Shown piece after piece: positions 11,590-23,276 of a stretch of 64,000 bases of DNA (its first letter is position 1; the number at the start of each line of letters is the position of its first letter). The stretch lies in the NCBI RefSeq assembly GCF_963259705.1, contig NC_081840.1:146975549-147039548 (forward strand), written 5' to 3'. The position numbers and the translations under genes were made by a program. This stretch comes from Myotis daubentonii (lineage: Eukaryota; Chordata; Mammalia; Chiroptera; Vespertilionidae). The notes beneath the pieces are model-generated. The model saw nothing but the letters and a program-made list of their open reading frames with translations. It made no database searches and was not told the DNA's origin.

Positions 11590-14135
11590 AGTCATATTTA
11601 ATGAGGAGAAACTAATTAATTAATATGTAGAAAATTGTAAAGACGCTAAGGAAGACCAAAGTAACAAAAATATTCAACACAAACACAATACTGAAGAACA
11701 AAATTAGAGAACTTAATAGTACTCGACTTCAAGATTTATTATAAAGCTACAGTAATCAAGATAATGTGCTATTGACAAAACAGTAGTCATAGATTAATAT
11801 TGCAGAAGAGAGAGCACATAAATAGACAAATATAGTCAACTAATAAATCTAAGTGACTTGGATTTGGTGAAGAGTTCTTACATGCACTGTCAAAAGTATA
11901 ATACATGAAAGAAAACAATGTTGGATTGTATTAAAATGAAAAACATCTATCTGTGAAGACTATTAAGAAATGAAAAGACAAGCCACAGACTTAGAGAAAA
12001 AAAAAACCCTTTGTAAAACACATATCTGACAAAGGATTTTTATCCAAAATATATTTTAAAAATTTCAAACTTAGTAGTTAGAAAATAAATAACCCAATTA
12101 AAAATTGAATAAAAGAGCAGGATACCTCAACAGAGAAGATAAATAGGCATATTAAGACAGTATCATTTGTCACTCAGTAATCGCAAATTAAAACAACAAC
12201 ATACAACTATACACTTATTAGAATGGCTAAAATCCATAGAAATGATGATAGCAACTACTATGGTGAAGATGTAGAGCAATAGAAATTCTCATTCATTGAC
12301 GGTAGGAAAGCAAAATAGTACACCCACTTGAAAGATAGTTTCTTACACAGCTAAACATAGTCTTCTCATATGACCTAGCAATCACTCTCTTAGATATTTC
12401 CCAAATGATTTGAAAAGTTATGTGAACACAATAATCTGCATGTAAATTTTTATAGCAATTTAACTCATAATTGTCAAAACTTGGGAGAAAGCAGGATGTC
12501 TTTTATTGGTGAATGAGTAAACATTGTGGCACATACATGCAATGGATTCCCATTTAGCAAAAAATAGAAATGAGCCACACACAAAAAAATAAATGAATAT
12601 TAAATGCATGTTTCCAGCTGAAATAAATCAATTTGAAAAAACTATAGCCCTGCAGACCAAAGAGCCCCAGGTTTGATTCCAGCCAAGGGCATGTACCTTG
12701 GTTGCAGGCTCCTCTCCTTCAGCCCGGGCCCTGTATCGGAGGCAACCAATTGATGTGCTTCTCTCACATCAATGTTTCTCCTGTCTTTCCCTCTCTCTTC
12801 TACTCTCCCTAAAAATCAATAGGAAATATCCTCAGGTGAGGATTTACCAACAAACAACAAAATAACTATATGCTATATGACCTTCATTAGATAACATTCT
12901 GGTAGATCGGTGTTTGGGAGGGGCTCAAAAGAAGAGAAGAATGTTACACTGGTGAAGCACAGGGTATATATAACTAGGGCAGTGAAACTATTCTGTATAA
13001 TTCTGTAATTTTGGATATATGATATTCTACTTTTTTCAAAACTCACAGAACTTTATAACGTGAAGAGTGAACCTTAATATATACAAAGTAAAAAAAAAAT
13101 CATTTAGGAAGTCAGAGGGTGCCAGAAGGAAACGCAGAATGTGTTAAAATAATCTAACTATATTTCAAATGTATGAAACAACCTCACAAAAGGATGGCAG
13201 GAAAAAAGGTACTGACCTAATCACTGGAAATGAGTGGAGTCTGTATGACTAAAGGCAAAAGAAACTGTGCATAATCTCTGAACTCTAGTTGATAGAGTTG
13301 TTTCCCATGGGATCATGGGTAAAGAATTCTGATCTGCTAATCATGTATGCTGGAAGTGAACAATTAGGTAAATGGACGGTGGATGGTGGGAGCCAGGTAT
13401 CTCACTGTAATAAATGAATGATTAAATAAAGGAAAAAATGGGGGAGAAGAGAAATCTCCTATGCAGAAGAATTCCAAAGAATTTATGTAGGAGTCATACT
13501 CCCTAAGTATGGGCCATTCATATGACTTCTTTAAAAAAAGAACAGTATGGGAAGTTGGGAGGGAGGTTGGTAGAAGAGTAACTTTATGGTGGTGAAATCT
13601 GACAAAAGGCTACCTTAAACAAATGACAAGGTCGAGGTCAATAGTGCAAGTTAACTTGATGTTATGGATCCTTAACATGATAAGATAAAAACAGCAGTTT
13701 ACCTCTGTAATCTTCCTCCTCAAAAACCATGACCTGAGACTAATTATGAGAATAACATCAGATAAATTTCAATTAAGGGATGATCTACGTGACCTGTACT
13801 CCTCAAACTTTCATGAAAACAAGGGAAGCCTCAGGCAAGAGGAGCCTAAGGAGAAATGATTAAGTGTAATGTCATATCCTGGATGAGGTTCTGAAACATA
13901 AAAGGACATTAGGTAAAAACAAAGGAAGTCTGGGGAAAATATGGATTTTAGTTATAATAATATGTATATCAATATGGGTTCATTAATGATAACAAGTGTG
14001 CCACTAACATAAGATGTCAATCATAGGGAAACTGGCTATCAGAGTGTTTGGGAAATCTTTGTATTATTTATTTGTAAATCTAAAACTATTCTATAAAAAT
14101 AATTTTTATTTTTTAAATAAAGAAAAGAAACTAGT
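11590..14135 (+). mobile_element. Ancient L1: ORF2 3' part plus long 3' UTR
   Basis: The ORF2 portion runs to ~12600 (TTAGAATGGCTAAAATCC at ~12219, CCCATTTAGCAAAAAATAG at ~12550) with many stops and indels. The long 3' UTR follows (GATCATGGGTAAAGAATTC at ~13310, ATTAAATAAAGGAAAAAATG at ~13420, ACATTAGGTAAAAAC at ~13905, and a closing TCTAAAACTATTCTATAAA at ~14080). This pattern is that of an old mammalian L1M element. It is interrupted by a partial Ves SINE at 12645-12836. Confidence 0.85.
12645..12836 (+). mobile_element. Ves-type SINE, 5' truncated or diverged
   Basis: Starts at TAGCCCTGCAGACC with no A box. It keeps a B-box-like GGTTTGATTCC, CAAGGGCATGTACC, CAACCAATTGATG, and the AAAAATCAATAG tail. 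The middle CTCCTTCAGCCCGGG insertion-like segment is unlike the other copies, so it may be another subfamily. It sits inside the old L1. Confidence 0.8.
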
Positions 14136-14140
14136 TAGAG

Positions 14141-14400
14141 ACCCCAAGATTGGTAAAAAGATAAAGGAACCAAGACCTTCCAATAAAGAAATACTACACA
14201 ATTGTAGAAACTATCATTAGCCAGATATATAGATATATGTAATACCAGAAGCAAAAAAATACCTAGTCTAAATATTTTTAACATTCAGTCAAGTACCTAC
14301 ACTGACATTGTAAAATAATTGTTCTATGAAAATATCATTTGCTAATAAACTTAGAAATGGGTTTTAAAATATTAATATCAAATACACTTTTAAATATGAA
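14141..14400. other. Unassigned DNA
   Basis: No feature recognised. Confidence 0.4.
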
Positions 14401-14402
14401 TA

Positions 14403-14625
14403 CAGTGGGGCCTTGACTTATGAATTTAATTCGTTCCGTGACGGAGCTCGTAACTCAAATTACTTGTATGTCAAATCACTGTGACGTTCGCTGTGCCAAC
14501 TAGCAGTGGGGTATCTGAAGCTACCCGAATTTTAGCTCGCAACTCAAAGCAAAAAATCGGCTAAGAGATGGCTCGTATCTCGAAAAACTCGTTAGTCGGG
14601 ACACTCGTAAGTCAAGGCCCCACTG
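14403..14625. mobile_element. Tc1/mariner (Tigger-like) MITE with TA target duplication
   Basis: 223-bp element. Terminal inverted repeats start CAGTGGGGCCTTGACTTA and match for about 21 bp with one mismatch. It is flanked by TA at 14401-14402 and 14626-14627. Internal partial repeats of AGCTCG(T/C)AACTCAAA are seen. No coding capacity. The CAG start and TA duplication point to the Tigger branch; the exact family is not named. Confidence 0.85.
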
Positions 14626-14871
14626 TAATTCTTAAACTACTAAGAACAGTGAGTTTGTCTTTCTACTATGGTCAGAACTAGTAAGTTAATAAGTACTAGA
14701 AATCTGAGATCATATCTGAATACTGTTCAGAAGAGCCTAGGTTTGCAAAATAAGATCAAGCAAAAAAGTTTAGGCTAGGAGATAGTCAGCTGATGAGCCT
14801 GAAAAGTGGTTTAATAATAATTTAAAATAATGTTAAATAGTTTCATGCAGCAGATAGTAATCCCCTATTTT

Positions 14872-15824
14872 ATTTTTATTTTTTTAACAACCCAATCAAA
14901 AAATGGGCAACAGACCTAAATAGATACTTTTTGAAAGAAGACAGAAGGAAGGCCAAGAGACATATGAAAATATGCTCAAAGTCACTAATTATCCGAGAAA
15001 TGCAAATCAAAACGACAATGCGGTACCATCTCACACCTGTCAGAATGGCTATCATCAACAAATGACAAGTGCTGGCGAGGATGCAGAGAAAAAAGAACCC
15101 TTGTGCACTGCTGGTGGACATGCAGACTGGTGCAGCCACTGTGGAGAACAGTATGGAGTTTCCTCAAAAAACTAAAAATGGAACTCCCATTTGACCCAGT
15201 GATCCCACTTCTGGGAATACATCCCAAGAAACTAAAAACACCAATTAGAAAGGATATATGCATCCCTATGTTCATAGCAGCACAATTCACCATGGCTAAG
15301 ATTTGGAAATAGCCTAAGTGCCCATCAGCAAATGAGTGGTACATCTACACAATGGAATACTATGCTGCAGTAAAAAAGAAAGAATTCTTACCATTTGCAG
15401 CAGCATGGATGGAACTGGAAAGCATTATGCTAAGTGAAATAAGCCAGTCAATGATAGAAAAATACCACATGATCTCACTCATTTATGGATAATAAAGAAC
15501 ATTATAACCTGATGAACAAAAAGATAGATACAGAGGCAAAGAAGCATTGAACAGACTGTCAAACTACAGGGCTAAGGCTGGGAAGAGTTGGGGGGGAGGT
15601 AAGATACCAACCGAAGGACTTGTATGCATGCATTTAAGCATAACCAATGGACACAAGGTGCTAGGTGGGTGGGGTGAGGGCATGTGCAGGGAGGTAGGGG
15701 AGGCTGGGGGAAGGTCAATGGCGGAGGGGGGGGTGGGGAAGGAGACATATGTCTACTATTTGTAATACTTTAAACAAAAAATTAAAATTAAAAAACAAAT
15801 TTAAAAAAAGAGGTCTTGAAAAAA
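14872..15824 (+). mobile_element. 5'-truncated L1 with 13-bp TSD
   Basis: Second copy of the bat L1 seen at 1-1735, starting late in ORF2 and ending in an A-rich tail. Perfect 13-bp duplication AATCCCCTATTTT at 14859-14871 and 15825-15837 marks target-primed insertion. A short T-rich filler (14872-14884) lies before the ORF2 match. Confidence 0.95.
14885..15460 (+). pseudogene. L1 ORF2 C-terminal fragment, frameshifted
   Basis: Compared with the copy at 740-1462, an 8-bp stretch is missing near 15060 (after ATCATCAACAAAT), shifting the frame just before the Cys-rich motif. A stop (TAG) at 15310-15312 replaces a Gln codon of the other copy. Later, the sequence between AGCAAATGAG and TGGTACATC (~15330) is also shorter. 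Not functional. Confidence 0.85.
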
Positions 15825-15837
15825 AATCCCCTATTTT

Positions 15838-18394
15838 CAATCTCCAACCTTTCAAAGATTAGATTTTTAAGTAATTTCCAACAAAATATTGAGTGAAATG
15901 GATACATTTCATTTCAAGACTAAAAAATGATAGCTTCACACGTCTGTGAGGTAGTTTGCAATAATTGAATGCAAATACTAATTTATTCACTCAAAAACAT
16001 TTATAGTCAACTGCAGATCAAATAAATGAATTTCCAAAAGCCTTAAGTTTCTAGCTGAATTCTTTTTTTAAAAAAATTGATACAAGGTCAATGATGATAA
16101 TGCAGATTAGCATCACAATTTTGTTCAGTATCATCATCAAATTATGATGAAATCAGTTGATATCAGTTTCAAAAGACAAAGGCAAGTCATAAAGGGAGCA
16201 GATAAAGGTAGAGGCAGGTGCTTTTGTAACTCATTAGCTATATTTGTGGCAGCCTTTGAAGGCAGCTATGACAGGCATGACTATGATTTTCCTTTGAGGC
16301 CTTCTGTTCAATGGCAGATTAGTAACCTGATATGTTTTCTATATTTATCTCCATAACAGAGACTTATTTTTAAATCAGCCAACACAAAGCATGGTATTTT
16401 CTGTCATTGCAACACCCGTGATGGGAAGGAGCCATCCAGACAGGTTGGCCGGGGACTGCTGGGGACGCAGGAGATGTCTGTAATGAACAGGTGACCTCTG
16501 TGGAACTGTTAGGACACAGAAGGTTTCTTCAAAATGGCCAGTTTGCTGTTTAGAATGACATTTCTCAGATCAACTGGTTACCCTTTCAAGGGAGAACAGT
16601 GCATTATCTTGTTGGCTGGCATGAATCAATGGGAAGGAAAGGAAACAGAATGCTGAGCTCAGTTCCCACCTTGTTATATTTGGTGGGAATGGCTAGGGGT
16701 GGGTGAGATATCTTAAAGGAATAGATGTTCTAAGTCTCACTCCAAGGAAGCACACTGCTGACCCTTGGACCAGAGGACATTTAGCCCCTTTCAGCCTGGA
16801 AAGAGGAAATGGGCTGGTGGGTGCCAGTCGTAAAAAGACACAAGCCCTGTTTACAGCACATGGATTCTGTTTTTGTCCACCTTTTCTTCTTTTCAAAGAA
16901 AAATGATTCTTTCATGTCTTCTATTTTGGAGCTGTCGGTCACAACATTTTCACTGGACACTTCCCAAAATGGGGCACTATTTTAGGGCGCCCGAGCACAA
17001 TTCTGCTCTGCGGAAAGAAGAGCAGAGTTGGAAGAGGAAACACGGGAGAGGGTTTCTCTGCCCTGCCCACTTGAAATCCCCTTCACCTTTGTAGGGATAA
17101 GACTTCCTGAGCCAAATAGGGAAACAAAAGCCCGCGCTCCTTGTTATTCACCGGGGATGAAGCAGATCAAGAATAGGCACTGAGCACCTAATGCCGCTTG
17201 ACCAGTGCTTAACATATGGGCGGGGAAATGTACTAAAATATCTGCTTCTCCTGCCCACATTTTCTCATGTCCCTTTTTAAATCCGAGGGTCCTTATAACT
17301 GATTAAATTTAGCTTTAAATCCTACGCTAGAAAGCATCTCCGCTCTCTCTCTCTTTCTCACAGACACCCAACAGAAGAGAGTAGCCTGGACCTGACACCT
17401 GACTAGTGGTCACTAGGTCTGAATTGCTGCCAATTTAAAAGACAATATCTTTACCTAACTTTACCTAAGATGTGTTTACGCTCCTAAGCCCTAAGGTTGA
17501 ATGATACTCTGGCTACTTTCCCATGAGACTGGACAGAGGGATGGAAAAGACCTCAGAGCTATTCTCAAGACCTGAAGAAATAATTTACTACCTTTAGCTC
17601 ACCTCCTACCAACCAGCCTCCAGCATGATCCCAAACTCCCTAACCACAGTCTCTTGTGATTTTGCCCCCTGCAATCTGTGACCTACATGCTGTTGAGGAG
17701 TTGGGGCTTTTGAGCATTAGCTTCCCATTGTCCTGGAGGACACCATTCATATTGAAGTAGTCAATATTACTCCACTGAGATTCTCAGCGTCTAGTGTTTG
17801 GCTCAGCTAGTGCTGAGTGGATGAGCTTTTTCTGTTCTGTAATGTTTACTGGAGTAGTCTCTTGCCTTAGATATATTTGCAGGCCATAGAGCAGATGCTT
17901 CTTGAAGTCTGTTTTCTATCATTTGGAAAAATTTAAATTTATTGAAGAGAACGTACTAGGTATTCCAAAGGCAAGAGGAGGGATTCTGTGGACAGGAGAG
18001 AGAAGTAAGATTCCCAGACACTTAGAAGGGGACAAGGATATCTGGGTTTTAACTAGGACCTGATCCAGGTGGTAAGGTCTCAGAAAGAAATGGCTGTGCT
18101 GTATACTCACCCACGCCTAACTTTAGGGATCATGGCTCCCAGTGTTGCCAAAGATTCACTCCCATTCTCAAATCAGTTAAGGAGCTATGAAGTCGTTGGG
18201 GCTTGAAAGGTCACTCAGACCACAATGGCCATCAGGATACTGCCAACTCCATTCTGCTCTGGAAGACCCTGGATTCAGTGGGAGAGCAGGATGGAGAGAG
18301 GAGGGTAAAACCCACTGGAAACTCAAATTGAATCCCCTTCAAATTGGGAGTCAAATTTCAAGGGATTTTAAGGGCGGCCGTAACTTTTCACAAT
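15838..18394. other. 2.5 kb of unassigned, moderately GC-rich DNA
   Basis: Less AT-rich than the surroundings, especially 16380-17160. Small frames (for example 16703-16906 and 17919-18110) have no recognisable product and no splice context I can defend. This is the largest stretch with little transposon signature, so a conserved non-coding element is possible. Confidence 0.4.
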
Positions 18395-18480
18395 TAAATT
18401 TGTAGTTGCTACTTTATGCCTGTTACTTGTCTCACTTAATTCTCAAAACTACTCATGTTATAAGTACTGCTCCTCCTTTG
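18395..18480 (-). mobile_element. MIR fragment, antisense
   Basis: CTCACTTAATTCTCAAAAC, then CTCATGTTATAAGTACTG fits antisense MIR. Confidence 0.5.
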
Positions 18481-18639
18481 GGTGCTCTGAATAGTTTTCT
18501 ATGATTTTTGTATTGGATCTCAGGTACAAACAGGTGGTGTAATCATAATACATAGCTCATGACACATTCTTGACATTGGTCCACATTGGCCATCATTTAA
18601 ATAATTGACTCATAATTTTTGGTTATTTTTCATTATATA

Positions 18640-19060
18640 AAAATCAGTCAGAATAAAAACAAGAACCTTGAACTGCAACTAATTACCTCCCCTACTCTAT
18701 CCCTTAGCTCCCTCCCATACACAATAATCATCATCTGAAATCTTGTTTCATTAATTATTTTTACATGTTTTTATTTTCTATATTTATATTATTAAAATGT
18801 TTATTTTTATATTCTTATTTTGTATTACTGAAAGGGAATCATTCTTTATATAAATTTTGAAAACTGAGTTTTAATACTTATTATGTAGCTATGTTTCATC
18901 TATATCACTGGGTGGGACTGTAACCTATTCATTTGACAGTTATACAATATTCTATTGTGAGACTACACCATTTCCCCCCATCCAAAAAGGGCACTTGGGT
19001 TGCCTCCAAGTTTTGCTATTATAAACAGCGCTGCTAAGACTTTTTGTGTATATGACTCCT
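18640..19060 (-). mobile_element. Old L1 fragment, antisense
   Basis: Antisense LINE pattern: TACAATATTCTATTGTGAGAC, then GGGCACTTGGGTTGCCTCC, then TTTTGCTATTATAAACAGCG and CTGCTAAGAC. Diverged. Confidence 0.65.
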
Positions 19061-19592
19061 GTTGAACATTGGACTCCGTACCTCTATTTCCCACTGCTCC
19101 ACACTCCAGCCCATGCTGTGCCCTACTTTCTGAAAAGCATATCTAATGCCTCAACCTTGGCAGGAATTCAGGGGAGTTCCACAGAGCCCACAACAGTCTA
19201 TATGGAAAAGCAATATGACTCCATGACAGGAAAGGAAAAATGTGTCAAAATAGAGGGAAACAATGGAGATCATAAGCAAAAATAAGTTTGTCTCCACCCT
19301 GAAAAAGTGTATTGGTGTCCAATGACATGAACCCTGGGTTTGAGAAAAAGAAAAGTAAGTTAACAAGTCCAGCAGAGTCTGGCAGCCATATGACTCACAG
19401 AGCTCAAAGAATGGGAAGTGGAACAACCTTAGAGATTAGGAGTGAGTGTTAGGGTGAGAGCAGGCTTGGAGATGCCTAGAGAAAGACTTTCATGCCAGCC
19501 TCTGCAAACTTGGGTCCCCATGCTCAAAACCATGCACTTGCTAGCATATGGAGTAAGACAATGTGTTCCTTGTTACCAACCTCACAATTATA
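19061..19592. other. Unassigned DNA
   Basis: Frames of 79 and 91 codons on opposite strands overlap here; neither has a recognisable product. Confidence 0.4.
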
Positions 19593-19606
19593 CTTGAAGT
19601 ATTTTT

Positions 19607-19823
19607 TTAAATATAGTTTTATTGATTTCAGAGATAGGAAGGGCGAGGGAGAGAGAGATAGAAGCATCAATGATGAGATAGAATAATTAATCAGCTTCTG
19701 CCTGCATGCCCCCCTATTAGGAATTATGCCCATAATCCAGGCATGTGTCCAGACCAAGAATTGAACCATGATCTCTTGGTTCATGGGGTCGACACTCAAC
19801 CACTAACCCCAAACTGGCTGGGT
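19607..19823 (-). mobile_element. Ves SINE, antisense, older copy of a stacked pair
   Basis: The antisense order is seen: T-rich tail, TTTTATTGATTTCAGAGA, GATAGAAGCATCAATGATG, ATTGAACCATGAT (B box) and CCAAACTGGCTGGG. Flanked by a diverged duplication: CTTGAAGTATTTT at 19593-19605 against CTTGATGTATTTT at 19826-19838. Confidence 0.9.
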
Positions 19824-19839
19824 TCCTTGATGTATTTTA

Positions 19840-20081
19840 TATTTATTTTTATTTTTAAAAATATTTTTAACATATTTTTATTGGTTTCAGAGAGGAAGGA
19901 AGAGGGAGAGATAGAAACATCAATGATGAGAGAGAATATTGATCAGCTGCCTCCTGCACACCCCCTACTGGGGATCAAGCCCACAATCCAGATATGTGCC
20001 CTTGACTGGAATTGAACCTGGGACCCTTCAGTCCACAGGACAATGCTCTATCCACTGAGCCAAAGCAACTAGGGCATGAGC
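19840..20081 (-). mobile_element. Ves SINE, antisense, inserted in the TSD of its neighbour
   Basis: Better preserved Ves copy. Perfect 16-bp duplication TCCTTGATGTATTTTA at 19824-19839 and 20082-20097. The target is the duplicated site left by the SINE at 19607-19823, so three copies of one target now exist. Confidence 0.93.
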
Positions 20082-20097
20082 TCCTTGATGTATTTTA

Positions 20098-20329
20098 ATA
20101 AACTATATTAGTATTGCAAAATTATCTATTCTACATTTTTTTTTACATTCCAGGAGAGTGGATGTGGAAGACAAGTATAAACCAACTGGGCAACATTTCA
20201 TGAATCAAATTATACAGTGAAATGCATATCAGTAATTACTGTCCCAAACATGGAAAACATAGACCTTACACTGTCACCCTGCAGTAGTTGTTTTTTGTTT
20301 GTTTGTTTTGTTTTCTAACCTTCCATTGA
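20098..20329. other. Unassigned DNA with (TTTG)n
   Basis: A short TTTG repeat near 20290-20310; otherwise nothing recognised. Confidence 0.4.
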
Positions 20330-20640
20330 CCCTGTATTAAGCTCTATCTTTAAGCATAAACCAAAATACCCTGCAACTGGTGGTTCTTGCTCATCTTTTC
20401 AGTCTCCTTTCCCACCATGCCCTTGTAAGGTCCAGTCATCTTAGTTATAGATATAATGCTGTTCCCCAAAGTTGCCATGATTTATCAAGCCTCCTTGGTT
20501 TATGCTGCTCCTACTGTCTGAAATGCCCTTTGTCACCTCTTCCACTAACTTCTAAGGACCTCCAAGGGACACCTCAAGGTCACTCCCTTCTGGTATCATT
20601 TAATTTTTCTGAGCTCTTTTTTTAGCGCCTAACCTCTCTT
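20330..20640 (+). mobile_element. L2 LINE fragment
   Basis: Sense L2 landmarks GCTGCTCCTACTGTCTGAAATGCCC near 20505-20530 and CACCTCAAGGTCACTCCCTTCTGG near 20570-20595. The 81-codon frame 20380-20625 is repeat-derived. Confidence 0.65.
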
Positions 20641-20869
20641 CCTCTCCCTTCTTCTCCTTCTCCATCTTCCCATCCCCAAACCCAGACATATGAAACAGAC
20701 CATCACACTAAAATCTACTTCTAGTTTAACCCCTGCCACACTTATCCCCCTCCCATTAGATTATTTTAAGGTGAGTAATAAAATAAATGGTGTCTTGAAG
20801 GCACTTAGCAGAACTTATAATAGATATAAATGCCCTATTCTACTCACCTCAACATGCTAGGACACCCAT

Positions 20870-21270
20870 CTCCTTGTTGCTGAGGATCATGTGAGCTGAT
20901 GGTTAAGACCTACAAAATTACAGTACAATTGACCTTGGCAAAGAGGAACCAACTTGCCAGAAGTCGTTTGGGAGGAGGTTGTGCCAACCTTTTTCTGGGA
21001 TAGGCCAATGACCAACTGATGAAAGGGTACGAAGGTCCTGGACCTCCCCTTAATGGGGCAAACACTGACACAAAATGTATGTTTCAGTATCTGGTGGATT
21101 GGGCCTAGGCTAGACCTGCGCTGAGACCACATCCTCTCTCCACTCTTTCTGCTTTTGTGTCCTGCTTCTCTCATTCCCTGAACAGCACATCTTTCATAAA
21201 GCACATGCAGCCAAAGCCCTGCTTCAGGCTCTTCTTCTAGGGAATATTCTTTGAGATAGTTTTTGTTGTT
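20870..21270 (+). mobile_element. Possible ancient LTR, family not assigned
   Basis: The 3' part resembles the end of an old mammalian LTR-type repeat: CATCTTTCATAAAGCAC, GCCCTGCTTCAGGCTCTTC, TAGGGAATATTCTTTGAG, followed by a TTG-rich tail at 21256-21279. The minus frame 20887-21204 is not a convincing gene. Confidence 0.35.
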
Positions 21271-21475
21271 GTTGTTGTTTTAATTGAATTATATTGGATT
21301 GAATAACTTGTCCACAGAAAGTTGGCGTTTGAGTTTAAGTCTCTATTACTGTAAAGTTCCTGTTTTACCAGTTGATCAAATTGATCAAATGTCTCTCTCC
21401 AATAGTTGGAAAGTTATGAGTCATAGTTACATGAAACAGAAATTCATGTAGCATACACCATATACCTTCATAAGC

Positions 21476-21477
<2 letters not shown>

Positions 21478-21538
<61 letters not shown>
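21478..21538. repeat. (AT)n microsatellite
   Basis: About 30 AT units directly abutting a Helitron end. Confidence 0.97.
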
Positions 21539-21544
<6 letters not shown>

Positions 21545-21799
21545 GCCCGGTGTATGAAATTCATGCATGGTGGGGGGGGAGGGAGGTCCCCTCAGCCCAG
21601 CCTGCACCCTTTCCAATCTAGGACCTCTCAGGGGATGTCCGACTACAGGGGATCAGGCCTAAACCAAGAGTCAGACATCCCTCTCACAATCCGGGACCTC
21701 TGGCTCCTAACTGCTCACCTGCCTGCTGACCTGGTTGCCCCTAATTTCCCTCCACACTGGCCTGATTGCCCCCAATGGCCCTTGGCTTTTTATATATTA

Positions 21800-21802
<3 letters not shown>
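21539..21802 (-). mobile_element. Short Helitron, antisense, within AT microsatellite
   Basis: 264 bp. On the minus strand it starts TCCTAATATATAAAAAGCC (21802 downward) and ends with hairpin sequence GCATGAATTTCATACAC, then CGGGCCTCTAT at 21539. The terminal CTAG is degraded to CTAT. Both flanks are (AT)n. Confidence 0.85.

Positions 21803-21860
<58 letters not shown>
21803..21860. repeat. (AT)n microsatellite between two Helitrons
   Basis: About 29 AT units separating the 5' end of one Helitron from the 3' end of the next. Confidence 0.97.
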
Positions 21861-21864
<4 letters not shown>

Positions 21865-23215
21865 GGGCCCGGTGCACGAAATTCGTGCACTGGGGGGGGG
21901 AGTGTCCCTCAGCCCAGCCTGCGCCCTCTCACATACTGGGAGCCCTCAGGCATTGACCCCCATCACCCTCCAATTGCAGGATCGGCCCCTTGCCCAGGCC
22001 TGACGCCTCTGACAGAGGTGTCAGGCCTGGGCAGGGGACCCTCATTTCCCAGCATCACTGGTTCTGCCCCCAACCCAGGCCTGATGCCTCTGGCCCAGGC
22101 ATCAGGCCTGGGCAGGGGACCCTCAGACCTTCTGATTACTGGCTCTGCCCCTTGCCCAGGCCTGATGCCTCGGCCAGAGGCGTAGACCCCCATCACCCTC
22201 CGATCGCCTGATCGGCCCCTTGCCCAGGCCTGACGCCTCCGCCAGAGGTGTCAGGCTTGGACAGGGGACCCCCATCTCCCCCCGATCACTGGCTCTGGCC
22301 CCCGCCCAGGCCTGAGGCCTCTGGCCCAGGAATCATGCCTGGGGAGGGGACCCCCATCTCCCTCTGATCGCTTGCTCCACCCCCCGCCCAAGCCTGACAC
22401 CTCTGACCCAGGCTTCAGGCCTGGGCAAGGGGACCATCATATCCCCCCAATCCCCGGCTCCGCCCCCCACCCAGGCCTGATGCCTCGGCCAGAGGAGTTG
22501 ACCCTCATCACCCTCCGATCACCAATCACCGGATCGGGCCCTTGACCAGGCCTGAGGCCTCCGGTAGAGGTGTCAGGCCTGGGCAGGGGACCCCCAGCTC
22601 CCCGCGGTTGCAGGCTCCGCCCCTGCCCAGGCCTAACGCCTCTGGCCTAGGCGTCTGGCCAGGGCAGCAGGGACCTGCAGTGGCAGCGGGGGGCCCTGCG
22701 ATCGCGCGGGCGCCGCCCTTGCCCCTGCAGGATGCCTCTGGCTGAGGCGTCCGCCCTGGGCAGGGGGGACTCGCAGCTGCAGTGGCCCCGCGATCGTGGG
22801 CTTCGCTTTTGGCCCAGGCAAGGGACCCCTAGCTCCCGGAACTGCCAGCTTCGACCGTGCCCAGCTCCCATCGCTGGCTCCACCCCTACTTCCTGCTATC
22901 ACTGGCCAGGGCGGAAAAGGCACCTGATTCTCCGATCATGGCTGGGGAGCAGGGCAAAGGCGGCCCCAGGGCCGCCTTTGCCCTGCCTCCCAGCTCTTAG
23001 CTCCCCCCTGGGTTTCCGATCACTGTCAGTGGCAGGGGGCTTCTTCCTGCTTTCCCTTTTGCCTCCCTGCATTGTGCCTACATATGCAAATTAACTGCCA
23101 TCTTGTTGGCAGTTAACTGCCAATCTTAGTTGGCAGTTAATTTGCATATAGCCCTGATTAGCCAATGAAAAGGGTAGCTTGTATGCCAATTACCATTTTT
23201 CTCTTTTATTAGTGT

Positions 23216-23218
<3 letters not shown>
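21861..23218 (-). mobile_element. 1.36-kb Helitron with internal hairpin minisatellite, antisense
   Basis: On the minus strand the 5' end is TCTACACTAATAAAAGAG at 23218 and the 3' end is the hairpin GTGCACGAATTTCGTGCAC, then CCGGGCCCCTAA at 21861. Flanks are T/A as Helitrons require. The 5' region carries ATGCAAATTAACTGCC, shared with the composite elements at 27624, 30995 and 53473. The interior is a GC-rich minisatellite (separate entry). All frames inside are repeat-derived. Confidence 0.9.
21985..22830. repeat. Minisatellite of hairpin-forming units inside a Helitron
   Basis: About eleven imperfect units of roughly 75-85 bp. Each holds an inverted repeat of the type CCCAGGCCTGACGCCTC / GAGGTGTCAGGCCTGGG, then a CAGGGGACCCCCATC-like linker. 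Units start near 21991, 22073, 22151, 22221, 22301, 22383, 22468, 22539, 22620 and 22717, with a last partial unit near 22805. Some units have lost one hairpin arm (22151, 22468). Confidence 0.9.
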
Positions 23219-23276
<58 letters not shown>

